Under the pieces are notes generated by a model. It was given only the letters and a program-made list of their open reading frames with translations, ran no database searches and had not been told where the DNA came from. The translations under genes were made by a program, and so were the position numbers. Positions 13,530 through 22,368 of a DNA stretch of 24,433 nt are shown here, piece after piece (the first letter of the stretch is position 1; each line of letters begins with the position of its first letter). The stretch is from DATIJJ01 sp039936115 (GTDB taxonomy: Bacteria > Pseudomonadota > Gammaproteobacteria > DSM-16500): assembly GCA_039936115.1 (NCBI GenBank), contig JBDTIZ010000239.1, positions 1 through 24,433 of the forward strand. Reading direction: 5' to 3'.

Positions 13530-14802
13530 CACCAATAGCATATTAAAGTATGTGGTGCCGTCTATTATTTTGGTCGTGATTATTTTATATGTCATGTCAC
13601 TCCTAAATCATGCGCCGAATACTGTGCCACAAAAAGCAATACCAAAAGAAATAACCGTTAAAAATACGGCAGCGCACGATAGCGCAGCAGAATCATTAGA
13701 TACCTTGACGGCAGAATTGTCCGAAACAAAGCAAAAAATTTCTGATGTGTCCAAACATAATGATGAACTCAAAAAACAAAACGATGATTTGTTAAATAAA
13801 AACAGCAGAAAACAAGGTGAAGAAACGAGTCAACTGGCTGAAGATATCCGTCAACTAAAAAACCAGATGCAAGTGCTTGTACAAAAGCCATCGGCGAATT
13901 ATGCCATTAATATTGATTCGGGTGTTCAACCCATCACAACCGTATCAGACTTGACTCAAACGGGCAGCACTAAATTATTAAAGCAGGCAACTAATGCCAA
14001 CGTGCTCTATGCTTCTGAAAAAAATAGAGGCGATAAAATAGAAAAAGCCATTCCCTACTATACGATTCCTGCAAACGGTACATCTGTCAAAGATCGCTTG
14101 ATGACAGCACTCGTTGGCCGCATTCCAGTGAAAGGAATTGTGACCGACCCTTATCCATTTAAAATTGTTGTCTCCGATGATAATTTGGCGGCGAATGGAT
14201 TACGTATTCCGCATCTGTTGCAAATGATTGTCAGTGGTTACTGCGAAGGCGATTTAAACTTAGTCAGTGTCAGAGGATGGGTCACCTCCCTCACATTTGT
14301 TTTTGATGACGGAACCATTTCAACAACAACATCAAATGATAATGATATCGGTAATTTCACTAAAGCAAACAGTCTCGGTTATCTGTCAGATAAAAATGGT
14401 AATCCATTTATTAGCGGAAAACTTATTACAAATGCACCGACTTATTTAACTGGGAACGTGTTGCTGGGTGCTACGGCGGCTGGGGCAAATGCGTATGCAC
14501 AAAGTCAAACGACAAGCACCAGTTCTTTTTTAGGTAATACCAATACTGCGGTCACAGGCTCTCAAGGAAAATTCATTGCGGGACAAATGACATCAGGCGC
14601 TGCAAATGAAGCACAGCAATGGTGGCATGACCGTGAGCAACAATCGTTTGATGCTATCTATGTGCCGCCAGTTGATCAGCAAGGCCAATACATAGAAATT
14701 GCAGTGAACTTCGCAAAAGAAATTCATATTGATTATAACCCCAAAGGAAGGAAGTTAAGTTATGCGCACCATTATGGTTCCCATCATCATTTGCTTGATT
14801 AG
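13516..14802 (+). CDS. TraB/VirB10-like protein, PFL_4705 family (TIGR03752)
   Basis: A 428-residue bitopic protein: membrane helix at about residues 12-30, a coiled coil (about 50-118) rich in Lys, Gln and Glu, and a periplasmic domain that begins around IPYYTIPANGTSVKDRLMTA and contains VSGYCEGDLNLVSVRGWVTS. This is the TraB/VirB10-type scaffold that spans the envelope and links the ATPases to the outer-membrane core. GAGG lies 6 bases before ATG 13516. The family end is near IDYNPKGRKLSY; the extra His-rich tail YAHHYGSHHHLLD is read from DNA that also encodes the start of the lipoprotein gene (41-base overlap). Confidence 0.85.
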   Translation: MAMHNTNSILKYVVPSIILVVIILYVMSLLNHAPNTVPQKAIPKEITVKNTAAHDSAAESLDTLTAELSETKQKISDVSKHNDELKKQNDDLLNKNSRKQGEETSQLAEDIRQLKNQMQVLVQKPSANYAINIDSGVQPITTVSDLTQTGSTKLLKQATNANVLYASEKNRGDKIEKAIPYYTIPANGTSVKDRLMTALVGRIPVKGIVTDPYPFKIVVSDDNLAANGLRIPHLLQMIVSGYCEGDLNLVSVRGWVTSLTFVFDDGTISTTTSNDNDIGNFTKANSLGYLSDKNGNPFISGKLITNAPTYLTGNVLLGATAAGANAYAQSQTTSTSSFLGNTNTAVTGSQGKFIAGQMTSGAANEAQQWWHDREQQSFDAIYVPPVDQQGQYIEIAVNFAKEIHIDYNPKGRKLSYAHHYGSHHHLLD

Positions 14803-15133
14803 TGGATTAACAGCTTGCAGTAGTTTTTCAGGCAATGTTGTTCCCAAAAATAGTCCGACGATGGAACAAGTGTATGACAGCGTATCGAAAGGTAATCCGT
14901 CAAGCACAGTGTCCTATCGAACAAAAACTATTTCGAAAAAAATAGAAAACGATGGCATGCAATTTGCAAAAGTAAATCAGGTCTTTCGCAAATTACCTAA
15001 TCCAGACTTGAAGATGTATATTTTTCCGCATTTAGCTGGAAAAAATGAAGTACCTATTCCTGGCTATTTTACAGAATTTAATTCATACGAACATGCTTAC
15101 TATGCCTTACCGAATGAAGCTGTGAGAGTATAA
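14762..15133 (+). CDS. TraV-like conjugative transfer lipoprotein (TIGR03751)
   Basis: A 123-residue outer-membrane lipoprotein. The signal peptide ends in the lipobox LTAC (Cys19). The mature part carries SPTMEQVYDSV and, near the end, YIFPHLAGKNEVPIPGYFTE with EHAYYAL, as expected for this family. By analogy with TraV/VirB7 it should anchor the core ring with the TraB-like and TraK-like proteins. A GGAAGGAAG run lies just upstream of the ATG. Its first 41 bases overlap the previous gene in another frame, and its stop directly abuts the ATPase start. Confidence 0.8.
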   Translation: MRTIMVPIIICLISGLTACSSFSGNVVPKNSPTMEQVYDSVSKGNPSSTVSYRTKTISKKIENDGMQFAKVNQVFRKLPNPDLKMYIFPHLAGKNEVPIPGYFTEFNSYEHAYYALPNEAVRV

Positions 15134-17890
15134 ATGATGTTTTCATTTTTAAAAAATCTATCACCTAAACCATATATTACTCAAAAAAATATTGCACTTT
15201 CTTATGAGAGAATGTCGACTTTTAATGAGCGATTGCCGTGGCGTGATTACAACGAAAAGCATAAATGCTTTTTATTAGAAGATAATAAAAGCATAGGTAT
15301 TTGTTTCAAAGTGACGTCGATACCGTGTGAAGCACGTCCGGATAGTATGATGGCTGACATTGCAAAATCCATTAGCGAAGCAATAAAAAATTCTATTCCG
15401 TGTGAAAAAGACAATCCGTGGATAGTGCAAGTGTTTGCGCAAAAAAGTGCGGACTTATCGTCTGTTTATAATGAAATAGAAGAGTATTTTCCTGCAAAAA
15501 GAAAATTGACCTCATTAACACAAGATTATCTCGCTAATCTGCGCGAACACTTGGAGTTCGTAACGCAGCCGAACGGAATTTTTCATGATACTCAAGTGAC
15601 GAACCTTCCTTTTCGCGGCGGTATCGTGCATATACACGCTGTTCTTTATCGTAAAATGAGGGTGCAACAGACAAAAAACCGATACACCACACGCCGGACT
15701 AATTTAGAAGACACTATCCGAATCGCCCGCAAATTTGCGGAGCAATTACGTTCGTGTGGAATGCGTGTTCGCCGGATGGACGGCAACCAGTTTTACCAAT
15801 GGATGACACGCTGGTTTAACCCCACAAAAAATACGGCTAGTTTTTTCCCCAGTGAAAACCAAAAGCCAATTGGATTTGATTTAACCGAACAACTTTTTTT
15901 TAGTGCGCCGGAATCCTTTTCTGAAGGTTGGTTGTTTGACGGGTTGCCGCATAAAGTCATTACTATTCAAAACATGACGAGCGACCCAGAGATAGGTCAT
16001 ATCTCAGCTGAGCGCAAACGGAACGTAGATGACAAAGTATTTAATTTACTCGACCATTTACCTGAAGACAGTATTTTTTCTATGGCAATTGTGATGCAGT
16101 CACAAAGTGATGTCGCGCTCAATTTAAAAATGGTTCATCACTCAGCGGTTGGAAGTCATGCACAAGCTGTTAAAGTAAAAAATGAAATTTCCATTGCTGA
16201 AAAGTCTCTCGCCAACGGCGATTATTTATTGCCAGTCACGATGAGTATTTATCTGAAAGGTACCAATGTTGATGACCTACACGCAAAAGAATCCTATGCA
16301 GAAGTCTTACTTAACAGTAATGGATTCAAGGTCATTACAGATGATGAGTTGTTTCCCATCGATGCGTATTTGCGTTATTTACCGATGTGTTATGACTATT
16401 ATTTTGATAAACAACATGTGCATCGTTCACGTTATATCTTACTCAGTGATATTGCCAAGTTGTTGCCATTTTATGGCCGTAGTCGTGGGTCTAACCATCC
16501 AGGTATGGTGATGTTTAACCGTGGTGGTGAGCCGTGGTTTTATGATCTGTATGCTGATAGAACGAAAAACGCACATTTTTTATTATTAGGTGAAACAGGC
16601 ACTGGAAAATCTAATTTACTTAATTATCTCATCATGCATGACTTAGCACTTTATAATTCCCGCTTTTTTATTATTGAGGCGGGAGGTTCATTTGATTTGT
16701 TAGGGGACTATTGTCAAGCGCATGGATTGACAGTGAATAAAATAAAAATTGATCCTAATCATCCTGTCTCGTTAAATCCATTTGCACATGGGATGCGTAT
16801 TATTGATCAAATTGATTCAATAAAAAATGCAGCACGGGAAATATTTTTGGAAGAGCATTGTGACAACCTTCTTAAAGAACAAGCGGAGAACACCGAGCCT
16901 CTAGATAACTCTCTGAACGAGAACGAACCACGCGATATCTTAGGCGATATGGTATTAGCAGCACTGGTGATGATTACGGGCGGTGAAAAAAAAGAAGAAG
17001 ACAAAATTCGCCGCAGCGACCGAATGTTAATTATCGATGCCATTATTGATGCAGCGTATTTCGTTCGTACAGAGGGACGCGATCAAATGATTGCGAGTGA
17101 TATTGTTGAGTCCTTCGAGCGTTTGACACAAAAGTTAGATCCTCTTCGTGATAAAAGCAAAATTACTCGCGCGCGTGAGATGGCAGATGCGATGTCCTAT
17201 TTCACTAAAGACCCTGTTTCAAGCCAATTTTTTAATAGTTACGGGAGTCCCTGGCCATTAGCTGATCTGACAATTATTGACTTTGGATTATTTGCAAGTG
17301 AAGGCTATGAAGCGCATCGATCCATTGCATTTGCGGGCTGCATGAGCAACGTAGTGACGTTGGCTGAGTCAAATCAAAAAGGTGATCGTCAAATAAAACT
17401 AGTGGCAGATGAAAATCATATTTTTACGTCAGTGCAATTAATCGCAGACATTCAAACACGTGTTGCGAAAATGGGGCGTAAATTAGGTTTGTGGTTATGG
17501 ATTGCTACACAGAACATGAAAGATTTTCCTGATGGTGCCAGACGTTTATTAGCACAATGTGAAACGTGGATGTGTTTATCATTGCCCCCGAATGAAATTG
17601 ACCAAGTTGAACGTTTTAAACCACTGACTCTTGAGCAGCGTTTGCTTTTCTTATCGGCAAAAAAAGAAAATGGAAAATATACCGAAGGGATTTTACTCAC
17701 TCCAAAATTACAATGTCTTGTTAGAAATGTCCCTCCACGACGATATCTGGTGATGGCAGCCACTGAGCAAAGCGAAAAAAATCAGCGTGCTTTGATTATG
17801 AAAGAACAAAACTGCTCCGAAATAGAAGCCGTCAACGTCATTACTCACCAGATGATGCAAAAAAAGCAGGAGGTACATCTGGATGATTAG
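15134..17890 (+). CDS. VirB4/TraC-type conjugative transfer ATPase, PFL_4706 family (TIGR03744)
   Basis: The energising ATPase of the secretion channel, 918 residues, cytoplasmic and associated with the inner membrane. The N-terminal half (to about 440) is the VirB4-specific region. Walker A is GETGTGKS (residues 486-493, Lys492) and Walker B is LVADEN (Asp759-Glu760), with the downstream LWLWIATQNMKDFP segment as in VirB4-type RecA folds. An acidic stretch between them (about 590-640, with EEKKEEDK-like GGEKKEEDKI) is probably a surface loop. ATG 15134 directly follows the lipoprotein stop; a second ATG comes right after. The 3' end overlaps the next gene by 8 bases and holds its Shine-Dalgarno (AGGAGGT, 17868-17874). 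Intact and full length. Confidence 0.93.
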   Translation: MMFSFLKNLSPKPYITQKNIALSYERMSTFNERLPWRDYNEKHKCFLLEDNKSIGICFKVTSIPCEARPDSMMADIAKSISEAIKNSIPCEKDNPWIVQVFAQKSADLSSVYNEIEEYFPAKRKLTSLTQDYLANLREHLEFVTQPNGIFHDTQVTNLPFRGGIVHIHAVLYRKMRVQQTKNRYTTRRTNLEDTIRIARKFAEQLRSCGMRVRRMDGNQFYQWMTRWFNPTKNTASFFPSENQKPIGFDLTEQLFFSAPESFSEGWLFDGLPHKVITIQNMTSDPEIGHISAERKRNVDDKVFNLLDHLPEDSIFSMAIVMQSQSDVALNLKMVHHSAVGSHAQAVKVKNEISIAEKSLANGDYLLPVTMSIYLKGTNVDDLHAKESYAEVLLNSNGFKVITDDELFPIDAYLRYLPMCYDYYFDKQHVHRSRYILLSDIAKLLPFYGRSRGSNHPGMVMFNRGGEPWFYDLYADRTKNAHFLLLGETGTGKSNLLNYLIMHDLALYNSRFFIIEAGGSFDLLGDYCQAHGLTVNKIKIDPNHPVSLNPFAHGMRIIDQIDSIKNAAREIFLEEHCDNLLKEQAENTEPLDNSLNENEPRDILGDMVLAALVMITGGEKKEEDKIRRSDRMLIIDAIIDAAYFVRTEGRDQMIASDIVESFERLTQKLDPLRDKSKITRAREMADAMSYFTKDPVSSQFFNSYGSPWPLADLTIIDFGLFASEGYEAHRSIAFAGCMSNVVTLAESNQKGDRQIKLVADENHIFTSVQLIADIQTRVAKMGRKLGLWLWIATQNMKDFPDGARRLLAQCETWMCLSLPPNEIDQVERFKPLTLEQRLLFLSAKKENGKYTEGILLTPKLQCLVRNVPPRRYLVMAATEQSEKNQRALIMKEQNCSEIEAVNVITHQMMQKKQEVHLDD

Positions 17891-18839
17891 ACAGCTATTG
17901 ATAGGAAGCAGTTTGTTGCTTATGGCGGTTGCACATGCTGACAGTATTAATTCATTCACGATTACAGAGGCTACTTTAAAAGCCTTACCACACTGCTTGC
18001 ATTATAAAATTCCTACGCATTTTTGTTTGTGGATATCAGATATGGGTGAAGTGAATCCCACACCGATACTCGACCATTATTTACCTGATTTGGTGGTGAC
18101 AGTGTATCGCCGTCCTGACGAAAATCCTTGGACTGAAGTCGCAAACATATTGGATAAAACAGCGGAAGTTGCTGAACAAACGATAGTAAAAACGGAGACA
18201 GGAATTGATGTGGGTTATGGAAACCATAGCGCTGATAATAGTCAGGAACAACACGTGACATTTAAAGAAGCGGATGTATTAGGAAATCCCGCGTTAGCAG
18301 TTGTGCCTCAATTCGCAGGTTTTGTTTTGCTGCCGAGCAGTGCCACCGTCATGAAACCTTATTTTCATTCAATGTTAGATAGCACTCTTTGGCGCGGTCT
18401 GCCGCCTTACGCGTTGGCTGAACAAACGACAGCACTCGGATTAAGTGCCACTCATCACATCGGAAAATTTCCAACTAATTGGGGAAGCATTTATCCGCAT
18501 GAAGGAAAAGTCATCGGCGATAACGATGCCAAAGTGTCTGCTGTCATTGCATCTCGCGCCGCCGATATCCTCACAAACTCATTGATGGTTTCTCATGTAC
18601 ACCAGCGGTTATCAACGAAGTGTGGTGAAAAATGTAAGGCCGCGTCTATTCAAGAAAACAATGAAGAGACGATGTTTCAAATGGTTTATCCCATAACGCA
18701 AGACGATTGCGAAATGTTGGGGAGCGCTGGTTCTTATACTTCGTCCATGTTGAATAAAGAAGGCGCGTATGTGTGGGTAGTCTGGCGGCATTACACCGGC
18801 TGTGCGGATGGTGATGGCAATTATATTGGAAGGACATAA
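17883..18839 (+). CDS. TraU-like protein, PFL_4710 family (TIGR03756)
   Basis: Periplasmic protein of 318 residues with a signal peptide (cleavage after AHA, about residue 19). The opening of the mature protein, TEATLKALPHCLHYKIPTHF then CLWISDMG, HYLPDLVVTVYRR and NPWTEV, is the family signature and resembles TraU. At least six cysteines, including a KCGEKC pair and two near the C-terminus, suggest disulfide bonds and dependence on Dsb-type oxidation. It has a near-perfect Shine-Dalgarno (AGGAGGT) 8 bases upstream, inside the ATPase gene. In related clusters a PFL_4709-type gene normally precedes it; here it follows the ATPase directly. Confidence 0.85.
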   Translation: MIRQLLIGSSLLLMAVAHADSINSFTITEATLKALPHCLHYKIPTHFCLWISDMGEVNPTPILDHYLPDLVVTVYRRPDENPWTEVANILDKTAEVAEQTIVKTETGIDVGYGNHSADNSQEQHVTFKEADVLGNPALAVVPQFAGFVLLPSSATVMKPYFHSMLDSTLWRGLPPYALAEQTTALGLSATHHIGKFPTNWGSIYPHEGKVIGDNDAKVSAVIASRAADILTNSLMVSHVHQRLSTKCGEKCKAASIQENNEETMFQMVYPITQDDCEMLGSAGSYTSSMLNKEGAYVWVVWRHYTGCADGDGNYIGRT

Positions 18840-18840
18840 C

Positions 18841-20265
18841 ATGCAAAAAATAATAAAAATAGCAGCGTGCGTAATAGGATTAATTTCACTACCTGTTATG
18901 GCATCTGACTTAATCCCTATCGGCAGTGATAATAATACACTCTATTATAAAATTGGTGGAGGCAGTGATTTCGCACTTCCACCTGTATCTGACACAAACA
19001 GTGTTCGTTTGGATACGAACACTAATTTAGGTTTAGGTTACAGTTGCAGCTCATATAATCCGGCACTGTCGATTTCAAACAGTATAAATAATTTAGCAGA
19101 CACGGCGGATAATTTAGAAAAAAGCATTATTTATAATGTGACAGGCAGTTTGATTCAATTGCCGATGTATGAACTTGCGCAAGCCGATCCCACAGCCTAT
19201 AACCTGATAAATAATGGATTAGCCGCCGCACATAGAGAATTAGATGTTTCCACCAAAAATTGTCGCGTTGTCAAAGATCAAATTTCTCGCGGCGAAAACC
19301 CTTATCAAGATTGGGGGACAATTGCCGTTGGTGATCAATGGAAAAAACAATTAAGTCTTACCTCCGCCGGTAATGCGGATATCAATCATGCAAAAAAAGA
19401 AATTGATGCGCATAGCGGTGAAGAAGGTGTGAACTGGACGAACGGCAATAAAGATAGCGATGGCACCATCCATGCGGGTGGAAAAGGCCAACCACCCGTA
19501 CATGTGATTGCTGACACGGTGAAAGCCGGTTACAACGCAATGCTCAATCGAGATTTGCAAAGCAGTGATAACGCGCCGCAAGCAGGAACGAGTGCTGAGT
19601 TAGCGCGTTATTTTCCAACCCCACAATCCGCTATGAATTGGATAACGAATGTAGTCGGCGATCAAACGATTACGACTTGTAATGATGCAGCGTGTAAAAA
19701 ACAACAAGGCAGCATGATTGGTCATGGCTTGTTACCGTGGATCACATCGTGCAACCAGGACAAAGATAATTGTGCGGACACTATCCGCGATCATTTAGGG
19801 AACCTCGTCACTGGACACGAACCTGTTACCAAAGACAACCTAACAAAAGTATCAGCGGATGGTATTGCGTTGAGTCCTGATGCTATCGCTGCTATTCACG
19901 CAATGGATACCAATCAACAGAGCATTATCGTCAATAAATTAGCACAAGAGATTGCGATTCAACGTGTTATTGATAAAGCACTCATTGCCAGAAATATCTT
20001 AGCAACAGGTGCACAAGTTCCCGTGATTTCCGCAAATCATCCTGCACAAGTGGTGATTAGTCACAGTATCACTGATTTAGATAATGATATTCGTTCACTC
20101 GCTTTTGAAAACCAAGTCAGAAAACAAATGATGTCGGATACGTTGTCAGAAGTGCTGAATTATTCCAAACAACAGCAGCAAAATGCATTGCATAGTTCAG
20201 CGGTTTCATCCACTCAGCCCATTATCGAAAACGGTGCAGTCGCGACTGATAAGGATAAAAAATAA
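18841..20265 (+). CDS. Integrating conjugative element protein, PFL_4711 family (TIGR03755), TraH-like position
   Basis: Exported protein of 474 residues. I take ATG 18841, which is preceded by GGAAGGA and gives a signal peptide ending PVMA (about residue 20); the longer frame from 18802 overlaps the previous gene without a ribosome binding site. Family features are YYKIGGGSDFALPP, LGLGYSCSSYNPALSISNSI, a Thr/Asn-rich helical part and NCRVVKDQISRGENPYQDW. A pair of short-spaced cysteines occurs at TTCNDAACKKQQG and another at TSCNQDKDNC. The C-terminus is Gln/Lys-rich and probably coiled. In gene order it corresponds to TraH of F-type systems, used in pilus or channel assembly. The stop overlaps the TraG-like ATG by one base. 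Confidence 0.83.
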   Translation: MQKIIKIAACVIGLISLPVMASDLIPIGSDNNTLYYKIGGGSDFALPPVSDTNSVRLDTNTNLGLGYSCSSYNPALSISNSINNLADTADNLEKSIIYNVTGSLIQLPMYELAQADPTAYNLINNGLAAAHRELDVSTKNCRVVKDQISRGENPYQDWGTIAVGDQWKKQLSLTSAGNADINHAKKEIDAHSGEEGVNWTNGNKDSDGTIHAGGKGQPPVHVIADTVKAGYNAMLNRDLQSSDNAPQAGTSAELARYFPTPQSAMNWITNVVGDQTITTCNDAACKKQQGSMIGHGLLPWITSCNQDKDNCADTIRDHLGNLVTGHEPVTKDNLTKVSADGIALSPDAIAAIHAMDTNQQSIIVNKLAQEIAIQRVIDKALIARNILATGAQVPVISANHPAQVVISHSITDLDNDIRSLAFENQVRKQMMSDTLSEVLNYSKQQQQNALHSSAVSSTQPIIENGAVATDKDKK

Positions 20266-21785
20266 TGAGTATCGGCGTGCAATCTTATCCTGAGCTATAC
20301 ACGTTATTATTGGGTTGGAGTTTATATGGAAAATTATGGAACCTCTTGACGCAAACAGGTATTGCTTATGTGCCGTTCATTGGTTTGATTTTAAAAAATG
20401 TCACGCAATCTTATGTTATGAGCGGCCATCAGAGTGCAGGACATTCTTTACGAAGTATGGAAATAAGTTTAATCACAACCTTTCTGCTTATTTTTTTTGG
20501 TGTTGCACCTTTTATTTCGTTAGATGCACATACGGTTACTTATTCTCCGATTTGTGGCAGCGACAAGGGAAAAACCTATTTTCCAGGTGCAACCGGCACA
20601 ACGTATGACAAAGCATTTGCATTACCAGCAGGCGAGGTACGTGTACCAATTTGGTGGTATGCCGTTATTTCAACTTCTGCTGGCATGACGAGTGCGGCAA
20701 ATACCATGATTGGCTGCGTGCCTGATTTAAGAAAAATGATGACAGAAGTCGACATGGCGCAAATTCAGGATCCCGAAACAAAACAGGAATTGCAGGATTT
20801 TGAAACCATGTGTTACACGCCCGCTAAAACACAATTTTTAAATGATAGTAAAAATGATAATGCGACAACGCTAAATTCTATTCGCACTAATACCAATAAA
20901 TACGGTGCAGAAGATACAGAATGGATGGGATCACACGGTTTTTCAGAAGCGTATTATCGTAATCTGAAAGCAACACGTGCGGTGCCTGGATTTCCTTATG
21001 ATGCAGCACAAGATATGAATGCGGACACTAAAAAAGCCCAGCCTGTCTATGGCGCACCGAATTGTTTTGATTGGTGGAACGATAGCAAAAATGGCTTGAA
21101 AAATCGGTTATATCAAACACTACCCAAATCATTCGCAGATGAATTTAAAGACTATATCCATAGTGACCAGGCACAAGATGATGTCGTGAAAAAAATCATC
21201 ACGAACGCACCGGCAGGTTACTCAGGATACGATAACGGTAACAACACAATAGGAGAGGTTGGTTATTCTCATGCAGCGTCGTCAGTTGGGATTTGGTATC
21301 ACCAGATGAATGAATACCCTCGAATTTATGCAGCAAGCCAAGCGGCTCCAATTGTTCAAGCATTATTACTTTTGCTGGTCTATGTCTTTTTGCCTTTTGC
21401 GCTAGTTTTTAGCGGTTATAAACCGAGTAGTTTTGTAGCGGGTGCTGTATTGATTTTTTCTCTTATTTTTTGGGCGTTTATTTGGCACCTTGTTAGCTGG
21501 GCTGATAAATCCTTAATGCAGGCGCTTTATACGTGTTGGTTTGCGAAACAAGGAGCGGGGGCATCTTTAACAGACATGATCATTGGATCATTGGTTATTG
21601 GAGCACCATTGTTCTGGTTTTCCTTTATGGGATCGATGGGGGCTTCTGCGATGAGTGCAGTGAATAGTACGGCTAGTGGTATGAGTGCAATAGGAAATTC
21701 AGCAACACGAGACAGCATGAAAAGTTTATCTTCAGCAGCAGACATGGCAACTGGTACAGCAAAGGCCGTAGGAACTTTGTTATGA
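20265..21785 (+). CDS. TraG-N-domain membrane protein (mating-pair stabilisation type)
   Basis: Polytopic inner-membrane protein of 506 residues. The N-terminus, YPELYTLLLGWSLYGKLWNL with a helix pair at about 35-90, matches TraG_N-type proteins (F TraG, SXT TraG). A large soluble loop (about 95-355) carries several conserved-looking cysteines (SPICGS, GCVPDL, TMCYTP, PNCFDWW). Three hydrophobic helices (about 360-465) follow, and the end is Ser/Ala/Met-rich. It lacks the long C-terminal exclusion region of F TraG, as is normal for MPF_G elements. Likely role: pilus assembly and mating-pair formation. Its stop overlaps the next small gene (ATGA). Confidence 0.83.
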   Translation: MSIGVQSYPELYTLLLGWSLYGKLWNLLTQTGIAYVPFIGLILKNVTQSYVMSGHQSAGHSLRSMEISLITTFLLIFFGVAPFISLDAHTVTYSPICGSDKGKTYFPGATGTTYDKAFALPAGEVRVPIWWYAVISTSAGMTSAANTMIGCVPDLRKMMTEVDMAQIQDPETKQELQDFETMCYTPAKTQFLNDSKNDNATTLNSIRTNTNKYGAEDTEWMGSHGFSEAYYRNLKATRAVPGFPYDAAQDMNADTKKAQPVYGAPNCFDWWNDSKNGLKNRLYQTLPKSFADEFKDYIHSDQAQDDVVKKIITNAPAGYSGYDNGNNTIGEVGYSHAASSVGIWYHQMNEYPRIYAASQAAPIVQALLLLLVYVFLPFALVFSGYKPSSFVAGAVLIFSLIFWAFIWHLVSWADKSLMQALYTCWFAKQGAGASLTDMIIGSLVIGAPLFWFSFMGSMGASAMSAVNSTASGMSAIGNSATRDSMKSLSSAADMATGTAKAVGTLL

Positions 21786-21997
21786 AAAATGACCTTTATT
21801 CCCAATTTTTTTTGATGCCATATCTCATTCGATGGTCTTTTTCATGGTCGTCATATTCGTGTGCTATTGCATCATTTTTAATTCTTGCTCGGACATATCC
21901 TAATATAAATGCGCCTAAAAAAACTAAACTAATTTTAACTATTTTGAAAAGTAAACGCATAAAAGTACCTGTACTATGTTTGCGGGAGATAATTTAA
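21782..21997 (+). CDS. Small hypothetical protein between TraG-like and TraD genes
   Basis: I do not recognise this 71-residue product. It has one moderately hydrophobic segment (about residues 10-36, with WSFSWSSYSCAIASFLILA) and a very basic C-terminal half with KKTKLILTILKSKRIKVP. Support for its being real is positional: its ATG overlaps the TraG-like stop (ATGA) and its TAA overlaps the next ATG (TAATG), which is how neighbouring genes in this operon are coupled. Against it are the short length, absence of homology that I can recall and weak ribosome binding site. Confidence 0.45.
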   Translation: MKNDLYSQFFLMPYLIRWSFSWSSYSCAIASFLILARTYPNINAPKKTKLILTILKSKRIKVPVLCLREII

Positions 21998-22365
21998 TGT
22001 TACTACAAAGTGTATCACAAAAAATTTATTCCAAATTAAGAATATTTTTATCATTTATAAAGTGGATTGCACTCATTGGGTTGCCATTATGTTTATTGAA
22101 AACATATCACCCTCATGCTTTCTATACTTTAATACAGCAAGTAGACCGGCACGCTGAAAATTTACGCATAGTGAGATGGAGCATTATTGTTCTATTTATT
22201 TCTCTCTGGCCGTGGGTTATCGAATTTATCGGAAAAAAATTAACTGCATCCAGAGAAAAAATTATCTATTGGAAGCAACAATGGCTTCGCATCGCCATGT
22301 GGATAATTTTATTTGAATTACTGATTTGTGAAAACATCATCATCAAACTCATTAAATGGATATAA
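21997..22365 (+). CDS. Small membrane protein upstream of TraD
   Basis: A 122-residue basic membrane protein not recognised by family. I start it at ATG 21997, where GGAG lies 8 bases upstream and the TAATG overlap couples it to the previous ORF; the in-frame ATG at 21976 is less well supported. It has three hydrophobic stretches (about residues 18-36, 55-74 and 97-117) separated by short charged loops; the middle loop reads GKKLTASREKIIYWKQQWLR. Directly upstream of traD, it could be a TraD partner or an entry-exclusion/stability factor. Both ideas are inference only. Confidence 0.65.
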   Translation: MLLQSVSQKIYSKLRIFLSFIKWIALIGLPLCLLKTYHPHAFYTLIQQVDRHAENLRIVRWSIIVLFISLWPWVIEFIGKKLTASREKIIYWKQQWLRIAMWIILFELLICENIIIKLIKWI

Positions 22366-22368
22366 AAG

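Noticed and set aside
17452..17959. Two minus-strand ORFs of 103 and 83 codons opposite the ATPase and PFL_4710-type genes.
   Set aside because: They lie fully opposite well-conserved coding sequence, overlap each other and show no sensible domain.
18612..18846. Minus-strand ORFs of 76 and 66 codons at the 3' end of the PFL_4710-type gene.
   Set aside because: Shadows in different frames of a conserved gene, without start signals.
21527..21805. 92-codon minus-strand ORF opposite the TraG-like C-terminus.
   Set aside because: Its low-complexity hydrophobic composition mirrors the Ser/Ala/Met-rich coding strand. No independent evidence.
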